From assembly GCF_000981385.1 (NCBI RefSeq), contig NZ_LATZ01000120.1:62001-126000 (forward strand): a DNA stretch of 64,000 bases. The letters run 5' to 3'. Source of the DNA: Bacillus sp. SA1-12. Its GTDB lineage: Bacteria > Bacillota > Bacilli > Bacillales > Bacillaceae. The position numbers were made by a program, and so were the translations under genes. The first letter of the stretch is position 1; every line of letters begins with the position of its first letter. The notes beneath the pieces were generated by a model. The model ran no database searches, was not told where the DNA came from, and was given only the letters and a program-made list of their open reading frames with translations. This document shows positions 62,380-64,000 of the stretch, one piece after another.

Positions 62380-62524
62380 CCAGCTCCACCTTCCTCTCAT
62401 AACGCTTACGGAGTTAGCTGTCGGGTTCGGGACAAAAGAGTATCCCTTCCTGGTAAAGGATTCACCCCAAGAGGATCAAAGATCCACGTAAAAATGGGTC
62501 CCCCGTTCCTAATGGATTAAGCGA
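62380..62524 (-). ncRNA. c-di-AMP riboswitch (ydaO-yuaA)
   Basis: The minus strand contains the conserved blocks CGCTTAATCC, GGGGGACCCA, TTGGGGTGAATCC, CAGGAAGGGA, CGAACCCGACAGCTAAC, CCGTAAGCG and ATGAGAGGAAGG, matching the ydaO consensus in order. It controls kimA, the usual partner of this riboswitch. High c-di-AMP (reporting high K+) switches expression off. Confidence 0.93.
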
Positions 62525-62689
62525 TTTGAATTATGAAACTGATGATTATCATACTCCTATGTTTTCGATATGTAAATACCTCTTTGCTAATTTTTTCTTC
62601 TTTGATGAAATAATAAAAAATACATGCTAAGAATATCCATGAAGAAAACGTCAATGATAATGATAGTAAAAAAATGAAGGGGTGATGAA
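62525..62689. promoter_or_regulatory. Divergent promoter region, kimA and 46-aa ORF
   Basis: This 165-bp AT-rich stretch must hold the promoter of the kimA leader (minus) and that of the 46-aa ORF (plus). No operator was recognised. Confidence 0.4.
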
Positions 62690-62830
62690 ATGACAAAGGA
62701 AAAAAAACTCTTATTATCGGACGAGTTTTTAAATGAGTTAGCAAGAGAGATTAACCTACTGTACGGACAACCCCAACCAATAGAAGACGATCATGAAGCT
62801 ACGAGCGATTCACCTCATCAAGAAAAATAA
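62690..62830 (+). CDS. Small hypothetical protein (46 aa)
   Basis: The frame encodes MTKEKKLLLSDEFLNELARE followed by an acidic, hydrophilic tail (EDDHEATSDSPHQEK). AAGGGGTGATGA immediately precedes the ATG, a very good ribosome binding site, which is the main argument for it. The N-terminal half could form an amphipathic helix. No family was recognised. Confidence 0.55.
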   Translation: MTKEKKLLLSDEFLNELAREINLLYGQPQPIEDDHEATSDSPHQEK

Positions 62831-62889
62831 TGGCTCTTCCTTAAATAAGAAAAACGCAAGCACGGATGTTGATGTATTGTAATGAGACG

Positions 62890-63590
62890 TTTAGTTTTTT
62901 CTTTTTGGGGTCTTTTATAGACATTTCTTTCGTTCTCTTGCCGGGTTTGTCTCTTTGATGATGCTTTCAATGAGACACTTCTCCGGTTCTCCTTTCGGAT
63001 GATTGTCCTTTGATGCTTTCTACGGGACACTTCTTCAGGTCTCTTGTCAGGGTTTGTCCTTTTGGTGCCTTCTATGGAACACTTCTTCGGGTCTCTTGCC
63101 AAGGTTTGGCCTTTTGATGTTTTCTACGGGACATTTCTTCTGGTCTCTTATCGAGGTTTGGCCTTTTGGTGCATTCTATGAGACATTTCTCTAACTCTTT
63201 TGCTAGGGTTTGGCCTTTTGGTGCTTTCTATGAGACATTTCTCCAGCTCTCTCACTAGAGTTTGTCCTTTTGGTGCCTTCTATGAGACTTTTCTCTAGCT
63301 CTTTTGCTAGGGTTTGTCCCTTTGATACTTTCTATAAAATTTTTCTCCAACTCCCTTGCCAAGGTTTGTCCCTTTGATTCTTTCTATAAGATTTTTCTCC
63401 AACTCCTTGCCAAGGTTTGTCCCTTTGATGCTTTCTACGGGACAATTCTTCGGGTCTCTTGTCAGGGTTTGTCCTTTTAGTGCTTTCTATGAGACATTTC
63501 TCCTGCTCTCTCGCTAGGGTTTGTCCTTTTGGTGCTTTCTATAGGACAATTCTTCGGGCCTCCTGCTAAAGTTTGTCCCATACGCTTTCT
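62890..63590. repeat. Tandem array of about 13 imperfect 52-bp repeats
   Basis: The anchor TTTGTCC/TTTGGCC recurs at about 62946, 63002, 63053, 63105, 63157, 63209, 63261, 63313, 63365, 63416, 63468, 63520 and 63572, a period of 52 (51 once or twice). The unit is roughly TTTGTCCTTTTGGTGCTTTC, TATGAGACATTTCTC, then CAGCTCTCTTGCTAGGG. The plus strand is pyrimidine-rich. The period is not a multiple of three, so frames are not conserved and it is non-coding. Confidence 0.9.
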
Positions 63591-63700
63591 TACCTTTAAT
63601 TTCTATCTTTTTTAAGGATAGTTCCTTGGCCGCAAGATGCTGAAAATGAAACATGAAAGCTAATCCATATTTTATGAATTCTATCATTCCTTGGAAAAAT

Positions 63701-63738
63701 AAAAACACAGAGGTTAGTTTAACCTCTGTGCCTTTTAA
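63701..63738. terminator. Terminator after secDF
   Basis: AACACAGAGGTTA and TAACCTCTGTGCCTTTT form a near-perfect stem (GCACAGAGGTTAAAC on the minus strand) with flanking A/T runs, 17 bp past the secDF stop. Confidence 0.8.
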
Positions 63739-63754
63739 ACAATTATATTACTTT

Positions 63755-64000
63755 TTACACTTGTGGTTCATCTGAAACTACACGTTTCTCTTTAAAGGTT
63801 TTAATAACACCTTTTTTCTTCAATTCTTTATACTTCCATTCTACCCACAGCTGAGCCGCAATGAAAATAGAGGAATAGGTTCCAACGATTAAACCGACTA
63901 ATAAAGCAATTGAAAATGGGCGAATCGCTTCACTTCCAAAGATCAGAAGCGATAGAACGGTGATCGCAACCATTAAAACCGTGTTAACGGAACGGCCCAA
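63755..64000 (-). CDS. secDF: Protein translocase SecDF, C-terminal end (runs off the window)
   Basis: The last 81 residues of a SecF-type domain are present: SVNTVLMVAITVLSLLIFGS, IRPFSIALLVGLIVGTYSSIFIAAQLWVEWK and a charged tail. The latter is the well-conserved SecF C-terminal signature. SecDF uses the proton gradient to assist Sec protein export. Whether it is fused SecDF (usual in Bacillus) or separate SecF cannot be seen because the N-terminus lies beyond 64000. Confidence 0.88.
   Translation of the reverse strand: MGRSVNTVLMVAITVLSLLIFGSEAIRPFSIALLVGLIVGTYSSIFIAAQLWVEWKYKELKKKGVIKTFKEKRVVSDEPQV

Noticed and set aside
62890..63590. CRISPR array
   Set aside because: The whole 52-bp unit is repeated without unique spacers, the copies are imperfect, and no cas gene is near.
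62818..63708. Open frames on both strands inside the 52-bp repeat array
   Set aside because: The 52-bp period shifts the frame in each unit, the residues are low-complexity (Lys/Arg/Glu or Leu/Phe/Cys) and no ribosome binding sites fit.

Overview
The window is low-GC Bacillaceae chromosome (Bacillus sensu lato; species not assignable). The basis is strong AGGAGG-type ribosome binding sites, many GTG/TTG starts, and families typical of the group: the iol operon, YesMN/LytST two-component pairs, LutABC, MurQRP, KimA, DUF2187, an FbpB-like basic peptide and a Spo0M-like protein. It also carries three riboswitch classes characteristic of Firmicutes (Mn2+ yybP-ykoY, lysine L-box, c-di-AMP ydaO). 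No rRNA, tRNA, prophage, transposase or CRISPR array was seen. Almost everything before 43 kb except 22.6-24.5 and 30-32.7 kb is on the minus strand.

Layout. 0.1-10.9 kb: a myo-inositol catabolic cluster, reading iolR, a malonate-semialdehyde-decarboxylase-like tautomerase, then iolB-C-D-E-G-J, preceded by a class III aminotransferase and a Dabb protein. iolA is absent from the window. 11.2-21.8 kb: an intracellular glycosidase cluster (GH30, GH42, ABC importer without ATPase, YesMN-type two-component system), bracketed by two broken AraC-type regulator genes. 21.9-24.5 kb: small proteins, a TetR regulator and a LysM protein. 24.6-29.8 kb: N-acetylmuramic acid recycling (murQ-murR-murP-mupG) and a HAD phosphatase. 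30-32.7 kb: glycolate/lactate oxidase glcDF. 33.1-40.1 kb: L-rhamnose catabolism (rhaA, rhaB, AraC, DeoR, bifunctional rhaEW). 40.2-43.1 kb: lutABC for L-lactate oxidation. 43.5-45.6 kb: a Mn2+ riboswitch followed by an FbpB-like peptide and a short Spo0M-like protein, then small membrane proteins. 45.8-50.2 kb: cstA with a LytS/LytR-type pair. 50.5-58.4 kb: a TauE exporter, a livKHMGF branched-chain amino acid importer and a dicarboxylate/glutamate symporter. 58.4-62.5 kb: a lysine-riboswitch-controlled permease and a c-di-AMP-riboswitch-controlled K+ importer, kimA. 62.9-63.6 kb: a 52-bp tandem repeat array. The window ends in the C-terminus of SecDF.

How the parts fit. The inositol, rhamnose, MurNAc and glycoside clusters feed sugars into central metabolism and carry candidate CcpA (cre) sites. 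Rhamnose gives L-lactaldehyde, RhaEW oxidises it to L-lactate, and the neighbouring LutABC can oxidise that to pyruvate. CstA next to a LytST-type pair suggests pyruvate or peptide uptake. The most interesting points are the MSAD-like gene in an iol cluster lacking iolA; the Mn2+ riboswitch with two terminators whose stems can exchange partners in front of an FbpB/Spo0M pair; and the helically phased 52-bp repeat array beside secDF.
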